Shown: positions 36,524 to 45,409, numbered from the stretch's first letter. The stretch: DNA of 64,000 bases from Homalodisca vitripennis (GCF_021130785.1 NC_060213.1:69801501-69865500), one strand, 5' to 3'. The notes: generated by a model from the letters alone, not told the origin. Program-made: numbers and translations.

Positions 36524-36610
36524 TTTTATTTCGAGAATAAAGTCCGGATTCATTAATGAAAATAGTTTTGTTTTGAAAGTTTGAAGGTAAGAACGATTCG
36601 TTCCCCCCTT
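36524..36610 (-). pseudogene. Relic of a second BRO-N gene
   Basis: The minus strand encodes NKTIFINESGLYS, homologous to DTVFINESGLYSL of the neighbouring BRO gene, then diverges. It is about 30 codons long, without start or stop, between the minor capsid gene and the BRO gene. It indicates repeated BRO gain and loss at this position. Confidence 0.65.
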
Positions 36611-36616
36611 GATTCA

Positions 36617-37334
36617 TCATTCTTTCGACAATCTTAAATATATTGTTGTTTTACTCTCATTATTTAATAAATTTCCCTCAGAGTCTTGTATAGTTAGAAC
36701 GATTTTTTGAATTCTTTAATATTTTTTCTAATTGGAATATAATCAATTTCATTCGGTTTTTTAAGCAAAATTTGGAAAAAAAGTGTACAAAATTTCAGAT
36801 TCTTTGTGTAAATGTTCGGTATGATTTTCAAAACTAGGTTCAACGAGATTACAATGTACTTCAATTACATCAAACGGTCTAAATTTTGGCGTTTTATTTC
36901 CTAAATATACCTCATTTGGCTCAATAGTTTCTTGAACAAACCCTAATAAATCTACAATAATTGCTGGAAAAACATTATTCTTACTGGTGATTTTATTTGA
37001 ATTTTATTAGAGAGATAATTTTTTTGCATTTCAAACTTGTTTTCGTTAAAGTTTAAAGATTTATCTGATTGTTTGAATGTTTTCAGATAATTTTTAAGGG
37101 AATTTTTTATTTGATCGAAGGTATAATATCCTTTGTTTAAACCATAATATTTTGTTATGTTCTTCTCACTAAATCCTATACAATAAGGAGAACTTTCCTA
37201 ATATTTATTACAAAATTGTCAGAATAAAAACCGCTTAAACCGATAAAATAATTTGATTCTTCCTCTAAATGAATAGGATGTTCCAAGTTTAAAACTAATT
37301 TAGAGCTTTCTGAAGTCAACTTGAACAGCTTCAT
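36617..37334 (-). pseudogene. Minor capsid (penton) protein candidate, frameshifted
   Basis: Read on the minus strand from the ATG at 37334. It shows MKLFKLTSESSKLVLNL and YFIGLSGFYSDNF, then after a shift GYYTFDQIKNSLKNYL, later GFVQETIEPNEVYLGNK, KFRPFDVIEVHCNLVEP and ILYTFFPNF. It ends with IPIRKNIKEF and LTIQDSEGNLL. The YxIGLxxF opening, the YxFDxIxxxL segment, and the VIEVHCNLVEP core followed by a C-terminal beta segment match the Polinton minor capsid (single jelly-roll) family as I remember it. At least three frame changes explain why no long ORF exists. It diverges from the ATPase gene with only 13 bp between the two ATGs. Its start (GCGAAAATGA) lacks the TAAATGG box. Confidence 0.7.
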
Positions 37335-37340
37335 TTTCGC

Positions 37341-37351
37341 TATTTAAATGG
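37341..37351 (+). promoter_or_regulatory. TAAATGG start box of the packaging ATPase, in a 13-bp divergent spacer
   Basis: TATTTAAATGG. The bases 37335-37347 are all that separates the ATPase ATG from the minor-capsid ATG on the other strand, so one site probably serves both genes. Confidence 0.6.
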
Positions 37352-38043
37352 ATAAATTTTTAAAGCAAAAAGATCAGATAAAACTTTAAACGTTTGAAGA
37401 AAATAAGAAAGATCAACCAATCAGATTATTAATTGTTGGTTCAAGTGGATGTGGAAAAACAACTTTATTATTGAATTTTATCTACAATAGGTTGATTCCT
37501 TATTCCAATTTGTATGTTCTTAGTAATTCTTTAGAACAAGACGCATACAAAAAATTACAACAAAGATTCAAAAATATTGAGAAGAACTTAAGCCTTTGCT
37601 TACGAATATATCACATTTTTATAATGCTTCTGAGGACATAGTTCCGTTAAGCGAATGTAAACCCAATTCTTTAATCGTTTTTTGATGATTGTATTTTGGA
37701 AAATCAGGACGTTATTAAGGAATATTTCGTAATGTCTCGTCACAAAAACATATCTTGTATCTATCTTTCCCAATGCTTTTCAAAGGTTGATAAACAAGTT
37801 ATTAGAAATAATTTGAATATCTTGTGTGTTTTTAAGCAAGATGATCACTATTCGAGAAAGATTTACAACAATTATGTGGGATCTGATATGAGTTTTAACC
37901 ACTTTAATGAATTATGTGATAAAATTTGGAAAGAAGACTATGGATTTTTAACTATTAATCTAACTTTGAAGCTTAAAAATGGTAAATATTTGAATAAATT
38001 TTCTAATATAAATGCTGCTCAGTGGTCTGACAAATCTACTTGA
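37348..38043 (+). pseudogene. ATP: A32/FtsK-HerA type genome-packaging ATPase, broken
   Basis: The ATPase would pump element DNA into capsids. Walker A is LIVGSSGCGKTTLLL at about 37433-37477. Walker B is SLIVF followed across a frameshift by DDCILENQD at about 37665-37710. The downstream polar motif is SCIYLSQCF. The C-terminal VIRNNLNILCVFKQDD segment is typical of Polinton ATPases. Three lesions are seen: an in-frame TAA at codon 14 (37387-37389), a frame change near 37590 and another at the T6 run 37678-37683. Full length would be about 230 residues, normal for the family. Confidence 0.88.
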
Positions 38044-38124
38044 TAAAATATTTGTTACAATTATTTTTACATTATCTTTACTTTTTATTTACATTATGAA
38101 AACAACTGAAAAACGGTAAATCTG
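38044..38124. other. Short spacer after the ATPase
   Basis: AT-rich, no ORF. It leads into the ACGTT repeat block. Confidence 0.4.
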
Positions 38125-38241
38125 TTCACGTTTTTATGTTCCACGTTCACGTTTTTTACGTTCCACGTTCACGTTTTACGTTCGTGTTTACGTTTCACGT
38201 TCGTGTTTCACGTTCACGTTTTACGTTCCACGTTCACGTTT
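38125..38241. repeat. Degenerate CACGTTCACGTT repeat block upstream of the PLA2 gene
   Basis: CACGTT and TACGTT hexamers recur in quick succession between TTCACGTTTTTATGTTCC and CACGTTCACGTTTC. The block is GC-richer than the rest of the element and ends 18 bases before the ATG at 38260. It could be an enhancer-like or protein-binding repeat, or a simple slippage expansion. Confidence 0.75.
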
Positions 38242-38250
38242 CAAAATTTT

Positions 38251-38263
38251 TCTAATTAAATGG
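38251..38263 (+). promoter_or_regulatory. TAAATGG start box of the PLA2 protein
   Basis: TCTAATTAAATGG. Confidence 0.65.
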
Positions 38264-39576
38264 TGAACGTAACTTCTGAAGAAGCGAAAAAACCTGATCA
38301 AATCGAAAAGAAATTAATCAAAGAATTTAAAGAACAGATTCGAATTGATGAAAAAGAACAAGAATTTATCCAAAAAATTAATCAACCTGTATCTTCTGCA
38401 ATTAAAAATGTTGAAGGTAAAATTGAAAACGTTTTAAGCGATAATCAAAATTTGATGAATTTGGTTCCAGTTGTACGACAATTTGCTGATATTTCGATTC
38501 CAGAATCTGAAGTAGAAGAGTTTGAATTGCCAAAATTACTATCTTCAACACCATTTAGACCTCGAATCATTGAAGAATCTACAATAGTTGAATCAATAAG
38601 TCCTGGAACAACGGATATAATAATTGGTGAAATTGGTAAAAAATTCCTTCCTAGAGTAAAAGATGATAAATTTGGTTTGTATTGGGATAAAAAAAAGAAA
38701 AGTTTTATGATTGGAAATTTGCCCGTGAATTTTGAACATAATGATATCATTATTAATGAAAAAACATATGAAGGAACTCAAGGTTTATGGAGATTATTAA
38801 CAGACTATGACGCTCCAAAAGATAATTTATATTCTGAAGAAGATTTGAAAAAGTATACAGAAATTTTATGGGAATCTGACTCAATTTACAAAAATAATGA
38901 TCCATCTACTAAGAAGCCTAAGTCGAGTAGAGGTAAAAAATATATTAAATTAATTAAACCAATTTGGGAAAAACGAATCGAAGGATCAGGTGTAAGAAAA
39001 TACAATGATAATAAGATTGAGTACAGATATATCGACGATTTGACAAAACTCGATGGAATTATAAATTATATTTATGCTCAAGAAAAGGCTGGAAACAAAA
39101 ATTTTTTGAACGAAAAGAAAGCGATTAAAGATTTTATTTCTAACAAACTTGATGAAATGATTGAAAAACCTGATGGAATTAAATATTTAAAACGAGTTTT
39201 GCCGGCAATAAGTTCATCTATGATTGAAGGTAGCGGACTTTTGAATGATTTTATCAACAATTTACCTTTTGAATTACACGTACCAACTTATCAGTATCTG
39301 GAGCCTGGCACAAAACTCGAAAAAAGACTAAAAAGAGGAGATCCTGGTATAAATAAATTAGATCAAGCTGCTATGGAACACGATATTTTTTATGCAAAAC
39401 ATAGAGACACAAATTCCAGACATATAGCAGATAAAGTTTTGCAAGATAAGGCAATGGAAAGATTTTTATCAAAAGATGCTAGTTTAGGTGAAAGATTTGT
39501 TGCGCTTCCAACAGCTGGAGCAATGTTTTTGAAGAGAAAACTAGGAATGGGAATCGAAGAGAACTTGAAATTTTAA
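38260..39576 (+). CDS. Virion protein with C-terminal phospholipase A2 domain (parvovirus VP1-like)
   Basis: 438 codons, intact. The C-terminal third has YQYLEPGTKLEKRLKRGD (calcium-binding loop of the YxGPG type, with Glu where Gly is usual) and LDQAAMEHDIFYAKH, the HDxxY catalytic motif, at about residues 347-379. These match the secreted-PLA2-like domain of parvovirus VP1 and of adintovirus/Polinton proteins, used to breach endosomal membranes. The N-terminal half is charged and coiled, followed by GLYWDKKKKSFMIG and VNFEHNDIIIN segments of unknown function. Two IEGSG sites (I240 and I322) fit adenain-type cleavage, and the second would release the PLA2 domain. Glu for Gly in the loop may weaken calcium binding. 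Confidence 0.85.
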   Translation: MVNVTSEEAKKPDQIEKKLIKEFKEQIRIDEKEQEFIQKINQPVSSAIKNVEGKIENVLSDNQNLMNLVPVVRQFADISIPESEVEEFELPKLLSSTPFRPRIIEESTIVESISPGTTDIIIGEIGKKFLPRVKDDKFGLYWDKKKKSFMIGNLPVNFEHNDIIINEKTYEGTQGLWRLLTDYDAPKDNLYSEEDLKKYTEILWESDSIYKNNDPSTKKPKSSRGKKYIKLIKPIWEKRIEGSGVRKYNDNKIEYRYIDDLTKLDGIINYIYAQEKAGNKNFLNEKKAIKDFISNKLDEMIEKPDGIKYLKRVLPAISSSMIEGSGLLNDFINNLPFELHVPTYQYLEPGTKLEKRLKRGDPGINKLDQAAMEHDIFYAKHRDTNSRHIADKVLQDKAMERFLSKDASLGERFVALPTAGAMFLKRKLGMGIEENLKF

Positions 39577-39588
39577 CTATATAAATGG
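39576..39588 (+). promoter_or_regulatory. TAAATGG start box of the core-like protein
   Basis: ACTATATAAATGG. It overlaps the end of the PLA2 gene by one base. Confidence 0.6.
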
Positions 39589-40101
39589 AGGTGAACGTAA
39601 ATTTAAGCAAAAATCAGAAAGAAAAAATAAAATCCGCTTTTAAGAAAAAAAATACCCGTTAGTATTCAATTTAAAATAGATCAACTAAAAAATGGCGAAG
39701 ATAAGATATTTTTAACAAATAGACAATACAATAAACTCGAAAAACATAAGAAAAACAATAAAGGAACCAGAATTGAATTTTCTTATAATCAGTTGAAAGA
39801 ACTTAAAAATGGTGGACATTTGAAAGATTTATTAGATGTTGGAGAAAATATTCCAGTTGTTAAAAATGTTGTTCCTTATGTTCGTAAAGCTGCTCCAATC
39901 GTTAAAAAAGACGTGATTCCTATTGTTCGAAACATTTTAAATTGGTTAGATAAAGAGTTGGAAGATGTTACAGGATCTGGATTAGATGAAAAAACTTTGA
40001 ATTATGTGAAATCAAACATTGAAAAAAAATTTAAACCTTTAACATTCGGGGAATTGGAAGAAATCTGCAAAAATTTAAACATTTTAGAGGAATCTTCATG
40101 A
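39585..40101 (+). pseudogene. Basic/amphipathic virion core-like protein, running into the protease N-terminus
   Basis: Starts MEVNVNLSKNQKEKIKSAF and changes frame at an A8 run (39645-39652), then continues open to 40101. Two similar basic strand units, VSIQFKIDQLKNGEDKIFLT and IEFSYNQLKELKNGGH, are separated by NRQYNKLEKHKKN. They are followed by an amphipathic helix, VVKNVVPYVRKAAPIVKKD, and the VTGSGLDEKT site. Short basic proteins of this kind precede the protease in Polintons and adintoviruses, where a relation to adenovirus core/pVI-like proteins has been suggested. I infer a virion core or membrane-active peptide. The last part, FKPLTFGELEEICKNLNI, is probably the N-terminus of the protease. 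Confidence 0.65.
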
Positions 40102-40449
40102 GAGATACATTACCTGAAAAAGTTAAGAAATTTGAATGTGGAATTGTGAATTTAGACTCGATTATGGGAAGTGGAACGCATTGGATTTGTTATTATAAAA
40201 ATGATAAGAATGCATGTTATTTTGATTCGTATGGAAGAATTGAGGATAAACCACCTATAGAATTGATTAAGTATTTGAAAAAATCAAGCGTCTACTACAA
40301 TGATTCTCAGATTCAAGACTATAAAGATCCCCCAATTTGTGGTCATTTATGTGTTTTTTGTTTTGAATGAACTGAGTAATGGTAAAGATTTTAAAGAAGT
40401 TGTTAACAAATTATTACTTAATAAATATGGATTCACAAAATATTTTTGA
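40098..40449 (+). pseudogene. PRO: Adenovirus-type cysteine protease (adenain/C5-like)
   Basis: Matures virion proteins. The catalytic His lies in GSGTHWICYYK, the acidic residue in YFDSYG and the nucleophile Cys in CGHLCVFCF, with the usual His-Asp-Cys order. The open piece 40098-40370 starts ATGAGAG, but this Met is probably internal. The preceding frame ends with the family's N-terminal helix, and the two overlap by 4 bases (ATGA). At the T6 run 40354-40359 the frame changes, and the C-terminal helix (LSNGKDFKEVVNKLLL) runs to a stop at 40447-40449. That stop lies beyond the ATG of the next gene at 40427. Confidence 0.85.
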
Positions 40450-41378
40450 CGTATTTGGAACACAAATTAAAACAGAAATTATTCAAAATGTAGATAATAG
40501 TTTCAATTTTGATAGTTTGAGAAATGAGTTTGATAACAAAATTTATTACAAAACCTTCCAGATTCAGATATGTTTGCTGTCGAGATTGAAGATTTTAAAG
40601 CAGAATATGATAACAAACTTGCAAATTTCATGAGTTCAAGTGAAGTTGCTGATAAAATAAAAACATTGAAAAAAGAATTTGAAGATGGTGCAAAAAAAAT
40701 ATTTACCAATTTAATGTCTCATATCGAAAAAGCTGATAAAATTACTGAAGCGATCAAAGTTGAAAAGAATTATGTTAGTTTGGCTAATAAAAAAAGAATT
40801 GTCGGTGTTCGACCTGGTATTGACAAACATGATGTTGTTGTTAAAGAACAAATTTTTAAAACCTCTAAAATTATCAAAAAACATCGATATTGTTGATTTA
40901 CATGATCCGAATGTTAAAAATGCCTTAGATTTTAAAGGAAAAAGAATTAGCAGTGTTAGTAAAGGAATTAATCCATTTGATGTTGTTGTAATGATTCGAT
41001 TAGAAGATCATATTAAAATGTTTAATGAACTAAAAAAAAATTACGAGAATCATAAACAGCATGTTAAAGATTTTACAACAGAAGTCTATGAAAAACTTGA
41101 AGAAAGAAGTAAAAGATCAGTAGACGATGATAATGAAATTAATGAAAAACTTATGAAAATCGAGCAATATATTAATGAGCAATTGGGAAATATTGCGCAA
41201 AAATTATCATACATATGACGATAAAATTCGTGAATTACTTGAAGGAATAGGTGATAAACTCGATAAAGTAAATAAACTAGAAGAAAACTTTAATAAATTT
41301 AAAGAAGATGTTAATAAATCTTTTGAAAATATTGATGACAGATTTAATAGACTAGGCGGTTATGATGATTCATTTTAA
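40427..41378 (+). pseudogene. Fibre-like coiled-coil protein, frameshifted
   Basis: Starts MDSQNIFDVFGTQIK. Pieces 40427-40556, 40570-40896, 40760-41218 and 41175-41378 are in successive frames. The sequence is mainly heptad-like coiled coil (MFNELKKNYENHKQHVKDF, IDDRFNRLGG). It contains two copies of a short motif, KKRIVGVRPGIDKHDVVV and GKRISSVSKGINPFDVVV, which resembles the R-I-x-V-x-x-G-x-x-x-x-D-A-V repeats of phage and viral tail-fibre or spike proteins. It lies between protease and capsid genes. A receptor-binding or capsid-decorating fibre is an inference. Only the repeat and the coiled coil are seen directly. Confidence 0.55.
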
Positions 41379-41387
41379 ATTATTCCT

Positions 41388-41397
41388 TTATAAATGG
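41388..41397 (+). promoter_or_regulatory. TAAATGG start box of the 47-residue zinc ribbon
   Basis: TTATAAATGG preceded by ATTCC. No TCTA here. Confidence 0.55.
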
Positions 41398-41537
41398 CGC
41401 TCATATATTGTATGAGGTGTAAGGAAAAAACTGCAACAAATGATATAAAATACTATGCAAACATCAATGGAGTTAAGAGAATATCTGGAAAATGTGCTGA
41501 ATGTAACGCTAAAAAGAGCCAATTTATAAAAACTTGA
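41394..41537 (+). CDS. 47-residue zinc-ribbon protein
   Basis: MALIYCMRCKEKTATN opens it, and CAECNAKKSQFIKT closes it, giving CxxC-x(24)-CxxC. It resembles the short DUF5679-like zinc ribbons seen in viruses and Polintons, and is clearly related to the first 50 residues of this element's integrase, which end KTNKSKFIK. It is intact but too short for a standard ORF filter. The start is supported by the TAAATGG box. It may be a free copy of the integrase accessory domain or a transcription-factor-like ribbon. Confidence 0.75.
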   Translation: MALIYCMRCKEKTATNDIKYYANINGVKRISGKCAECNAKKSQFIKT

Positions 41538-41565
41538 TTTTGAAATTTTTTCTTAATAAATAGAG

Positions 41566-41964
41566 ATGGCAGGACATTACAGTGCTTTCGATCTTTTTAT
41601 AATGCAACACGAAAGAGATTTGAAAAAAGAACATTGGGATGATATTTCTCAAAAATATGAATTAACCGAAGATATGATGAGATTATACGTAAACAAATTG
41701 AATTGGTATAACATTGCTAAATATCAAACTTTATCATCAGAGTTCATTCAAGAAAATATACATTATCAATTAAAAGATCATATGTCTGTTCTTTGCCTCT
41801 ATCAACACTTGAGTATAAAGTTTTTGGATGAAAATAAAGATACAGTTGATTGGAATAATATTATAGATAGCGGTTACTATCCTGTGCAGATTTTATTGAA
41901 ATATGTGGCCGAAATTGCAAAATTTAAGGAAGAGAATCCTGAATATGACGAAGTAGATCATTAA
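41566..41964 (+). CDS. Repeat protein of unknown function (LSxxFI...W motifs)
   Basis: 132 codons, intact, from ATG preceded by TCTTAATAAATAGAG. It holds three imperfect units of about 25-28 residues built on W-x-x-I/Y...Q-x-L-S-x-x-F-I, e.g. LNWYNIAKYQTLSSEFIQ and LYQHLSIKFLDENKDTVDW. The same motif, QDLSKEFIRDHAFVVDW, ends the gene at 44571-45392 of this element. Such repeats occur in proteins of several large DNA viruses and Polintons. The function is not known to me. It is placed immediately upstream of the capsid gene. Confidence 0.65.
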   Translation: MAGHYSAFDLFIMQHERDLKKEHWDDISQKYELTEDMMRLYVNKLNWYNIAKYQTLSSEFIQENIHYQLKDHMSVLCLYQHLSIKFLDENKDTVDWNNIIDSGYYPVQILLKYVAEIAKFKEENPEYDEVDH

Positions 41965-42087
41965 AAATGACTCTAATCTTTTTAATTATTTTACTAAAAT
42001 TTATATCTTTTCTTATAAAAACGTACATTAGATCGATGAAAAAATGATATCTTTCTTATACATGATGTTTAAAATTTCTAAATTTTC

Positions 42088-42100
42088 TCTTATTAAATGG
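42088..42100 (+). promoter_or_regulatory. TAAATGG start box of the major capsid gene
   Basis: TCTTATTAAATGG. Confidence 0.65.
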
Positions 42101-43289
42101 CAGACTACAGAAAATATGCTAGTGATATTGAAAGGGCGGAGTTTAAAAATTTCTATCCAATTAGTAAACAACATTTGAATGAACCGAATAAAAGAACTGA
42201 GTTTAATATTGATTTTGGAGATAACTTTTGCTCGTCTAACTTCCAGTTTTATATTTCTGGAACTTTAACAAAACAAGATGGTCAAGCATATCTTGGAACT
42301 GATAATGTTAGATTAATCGATAATTTTATACCGTTTTTATTTTCTAAGATTGAAGTAAGAAAACACAATAAATTGATAGAAGAAGTCGAAAACTGTGGCC
42401 AATTAAGCACAATTAAAGGAACTATTTCGTATTCAAAAAGTGATGTTATTTCTCAAACTTCTAATGGCTTTGAATCAGATTTTAAATTTGGTGTTTTTGA
42501 AGCAGCTGGAAATTTATCTCATTTTGGATTAGGATTTTTTGAAAATGTTACTATTCCGATCTATAAAGGAGGATTTTATCTAAGTTTTATAAGAGCAGAA
42601 GACGATGATGTGATTCTGAAGACTGCAACTGGAAATGTTATGCCTGTTGATGGAAAAATAACAATTACAGATTTTTTTATTAGAGTTCCAATGATTGATT
42701 ATAAAATCACGAGTAAAATTAGGTTGATTGATGAAATTACAAAAAGTCAAAACATTATGTTTAATTTTCTAGATTGGCAATGTATTGAACAAAAAGGTAT
42801 TTCCGGAACAACTTATTCGTTCGATATTACAAATATTTATAGAAATATCTTCAATCCCAAGTTGTTATCATAGGTTTTCAAACAGATAGACAGAATAATC
42901 AAGAAAAAAATCCTTCAAAGTTTGATAGTTTGGATGTAAAAAATATCAGAGTAAAATTGAACGGTTCTTATTATCCAGATGAATTACAAAATTTAAACAT
43001 TTCAGGAGGTCTTTTCAGAATCATGTATCAGATGTATCAAGATTTTAAGAAAGTTTACTGTAATAATAAGGAAATGTATTACAATCCTAAAGAATTTTTA
43101 GCGAACAGACCTATTTATGTCATTGATACAACAAAGAGTTTGACAAATATTTCTGGTTCAAAGAACGATATAATTATCAATATGGATTTTAAAAATGCTA
43201 TTACTAACTCGACATGTTATGTGGTTGTGGTTTCTGAGAAATTTTTAGCCTATGATGTGATTAAGAACGATATTAGAGAAATTCAGTAA
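42097..43289 (+). pseudogene. Major capsid protein candidate (double jelly-roll), one frameshift
   Basis: The N-terminal piece 42097-42873 (258 codons) starts MADYRKYASDIERAEF and is rich in beta segments (NFQFYISGTL, PFLFSKIEVR, NVTIPIYKGGFYLSFI). A single frame change near 42860 leads to VVIIGFQTDRQNNQEKNPS, FDSLDVKNIRVKLNG, YPDELQNLNISGG and a TSTCYVVVVS-like C-terminal strand. Total length is about 395 residues, in the range of Polinton and adintovirus major capsid proteins. The IGFQTDR plus RVKLNxxxYP arrangement is what I recall for that family. Its position after protease and ATPase fits virion gene clustering. The call rests on family memory plus context, not a search. Confidence 0.75.
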
Positions 43290-44570
43290 AAATCGCGTTA
43301 TTTTCGCTATTATTCGTCGGATAGTTTTAAAACTTTACAGAATTGTTAAAGACATTGATAAAAGTATACATTTTAAATTGCATTACAAAATTTTGAAAAA
43401 TAGGGATGATATTAGGAAAAAAACTATTTCAAGGTCATGGACCGGAAGTGATGATTTTAAAAGATATTTCAATATTTACTGAACCTATATACCAAATTTC
43501 ATCAGAAAATCTCCAATAGTTCTCTAGATATAAGATAAGGGATGATTGGGGCAGATTTTGAACATTTTGTTATTTTTCATGAAATTTTAAGTTGAACTCG
43601 CTTGTTTTTGAAGTTTCAGATTTTTCTGATAATTTTTTATATTTTTTTATGAATATTAAGAAATAGGGGATGATTTCACCCTTATGGATAAGTTAAGTCG
43701 AAAGAGTTAAGTATTTACTATATGTGTACCAAATTTCATTAAAATCGGTTAAGTAGTTTTTGAACAACAAGGTTTGAAATAAATATTGATATTCACTTAT
43801 TTAATATACATGGGAAACTATAACAGTTCTAATATCGATTGCAACCATCGATTTTTATTATCGATAAAACTTCGATATTCATAATCGTTTATCACACGGA
43901 AAAAATTTTCATCATGGGCGTTGGCCACGTATAGCTAGCCATGTATGATCCTCCTCTATTTTAACGAAATGTAACAAGATATATCATTATTTAGAAGATT
44001 ATAATGTATTTGTGAGTTGGAGAAAGAAGATATGGACTTTATAATGTAAGAAGATTGCTGTGAAGATCTGTGTTTCTTGTTAAAAGTGAAGTGAAGTGTT
44101 CCACTGGGCGTTGCCATTCATAGTGTTATTATATTTTATAAGTTACTTTTATATTTGGGACTCGAAGAAAGGAAAAATTGCAAGAAGATTGCGAATTTGT
44201 GTAGACATTCTAAACTGTGATAAAAACATTGTGTGAAAATAGTGTTCATTTGTAATACAGAATTAAGTGTTTTTACAGTGATTTCATTGTCGCACACAGC
44301 GTGAGCAAAGCAAGGTCATTTGGTGTGAGCAAAGCAAGGTCATTTTTCACGGCGTGAGCAAACCAAGGTCATCGTGGAACGCCGACGTCACAAATCTAGA
44401 GTTGATTGAAATAAAATATATGATACCTTTCTTCTTCTCCCATTCCTAATTTCTTAGAAGTTAAGTAGATATCGCAAAAACACGCACACTAACAACACTC
44501 ATTTTGTATGTCTTTCATTATATCGTAATGAATTGCTGAATGGCAAACGTTTCTCTTTTCTTCGTCAGAA
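43290..44570. other. Non-coding block inside the Polinton, possibly a nested insertion
   Basis: 1.28 kb without an ORF between two gene clusters. It contains CCAAATTTCATTAAAATCGG (about 43727-43746), a sequence type often seen in dispersed insect repeats. It also has a cluster of ATCGAT/TTATCGATAA palindromes (43835-43890), and three GTGAGCAAAGCAAGGTCAT repeats (44301, 44325, 44354). No terminal repeats or target duplication could be fixed. Confidence 0.5.
44301..44372. repeat. Triple GTGAGCAAAGCAAGGTCAT repeat
   Basis: Three copies at 44301-44320, 44325-44344 and 44354-44372. The last has one change (ACC for AGC). Confidence 0.85.
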
Positions 44571-45392
44571 TCACACACACACAATATATCTGTTTCGTAA
44601 ATGTTTTTTTCCATATAATTTATCCCAATCTACAACAAAAGCGTGATCTCTTATAAATTCCTTTGATAAATCTTGTTGTTTACAAAGACTTGTTAAAAAA
44701 CTAGCTGTATGCATATTCCTTGGCCAGTATGGATATTGTCTTCTCAACATTTCAACAAATAAACAATGAAATTTAGCATAAAAGCGATGAAAAATGTCAG
44801 ATTGTTGGTGTTTTAGTTTATTTTGTAAAAATCGGAATATTTTTCTTATTTTTCTATTATTTAATTTAAAATCTCCTATTACATTTAACATATTTATACT
44901 ATCTAAGTTGTCTGTAATAAATTGCATTGAACACTTTTTAGTACAAAGTTCTCTGAATTCGTTTTCATTTAAGGATTCGTTTTCACTTAAGGAAAATATC
45001 AACATTTGTTTAACATATTTAGGTAATTCAAAGAAGTCTATATAACTATTTCCTGTGGTAAGTTCTTTAAATGCTAGAAAACTGAAGTGATTTTGGAGAG
45101 TTCATGTTGTTTGATGACTATTTAGTAGAATAGATTTTTTATTTAAGAAAAAATAATTTGCTAAATTCATATTATTCTCTTTCATTCCTTCTAAAACTTC
45201 AAAAATATACTCTTTCGCTGATGAAAAATCTCGATTTCTTCCGGAATAATCTTTGTAATCATAGACAAAATATCCTAAATAGTTGTACAATAGAATGAAA
45301 TTATTTCTATTTATCTCTGTTGTAGAAATGTAAACATAAACATTTGTGCTGAAAAATTTATATCTCGGTAGACTTAGTTCCATAATCTCCAT
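44571..45392 (-). pseudogene. Unknown protein with LSxxFI...DW repeat, interrupted by one in-frame stop
   Basis: Read from ATG at 45392 (MEIMELSLPRYKFF). The frame runs on without any frameshift to 44571, interrupted only by TGA at 45102-45104, giving about 273 residues in all. The part before the stop is rich in aromatic residues (YLGYFVYDYKDYSG). The second part ends in LCKQQDLSKEFIRDHAFVVDWDKL, the repeat also found in the protein at 41566. No domain is recognised otherwise. It diverges from a zinc-ribbon gene with 23 bp between the ATGs. The stop is a true nonsense change rather than an indel. Confidence 0.65.
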
Positions 45393-45400
45393 TTATGAAA
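45389..45400 (-). promoter_or_regulatory. TAAATGG start box of the minus-strand unknown gene
   Basis: Minus strand TTTCATAAATGG, within a 23-bp divergent spacer. Confidence 0.55.
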
Positions 45401-45409
45401 AAATTTTTT

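Noticed and set aside
44794..45045. Plus-strand ORF of 83 residues
   Set aside because: Antisense shadow of the minus-strand gene 44571-45392.
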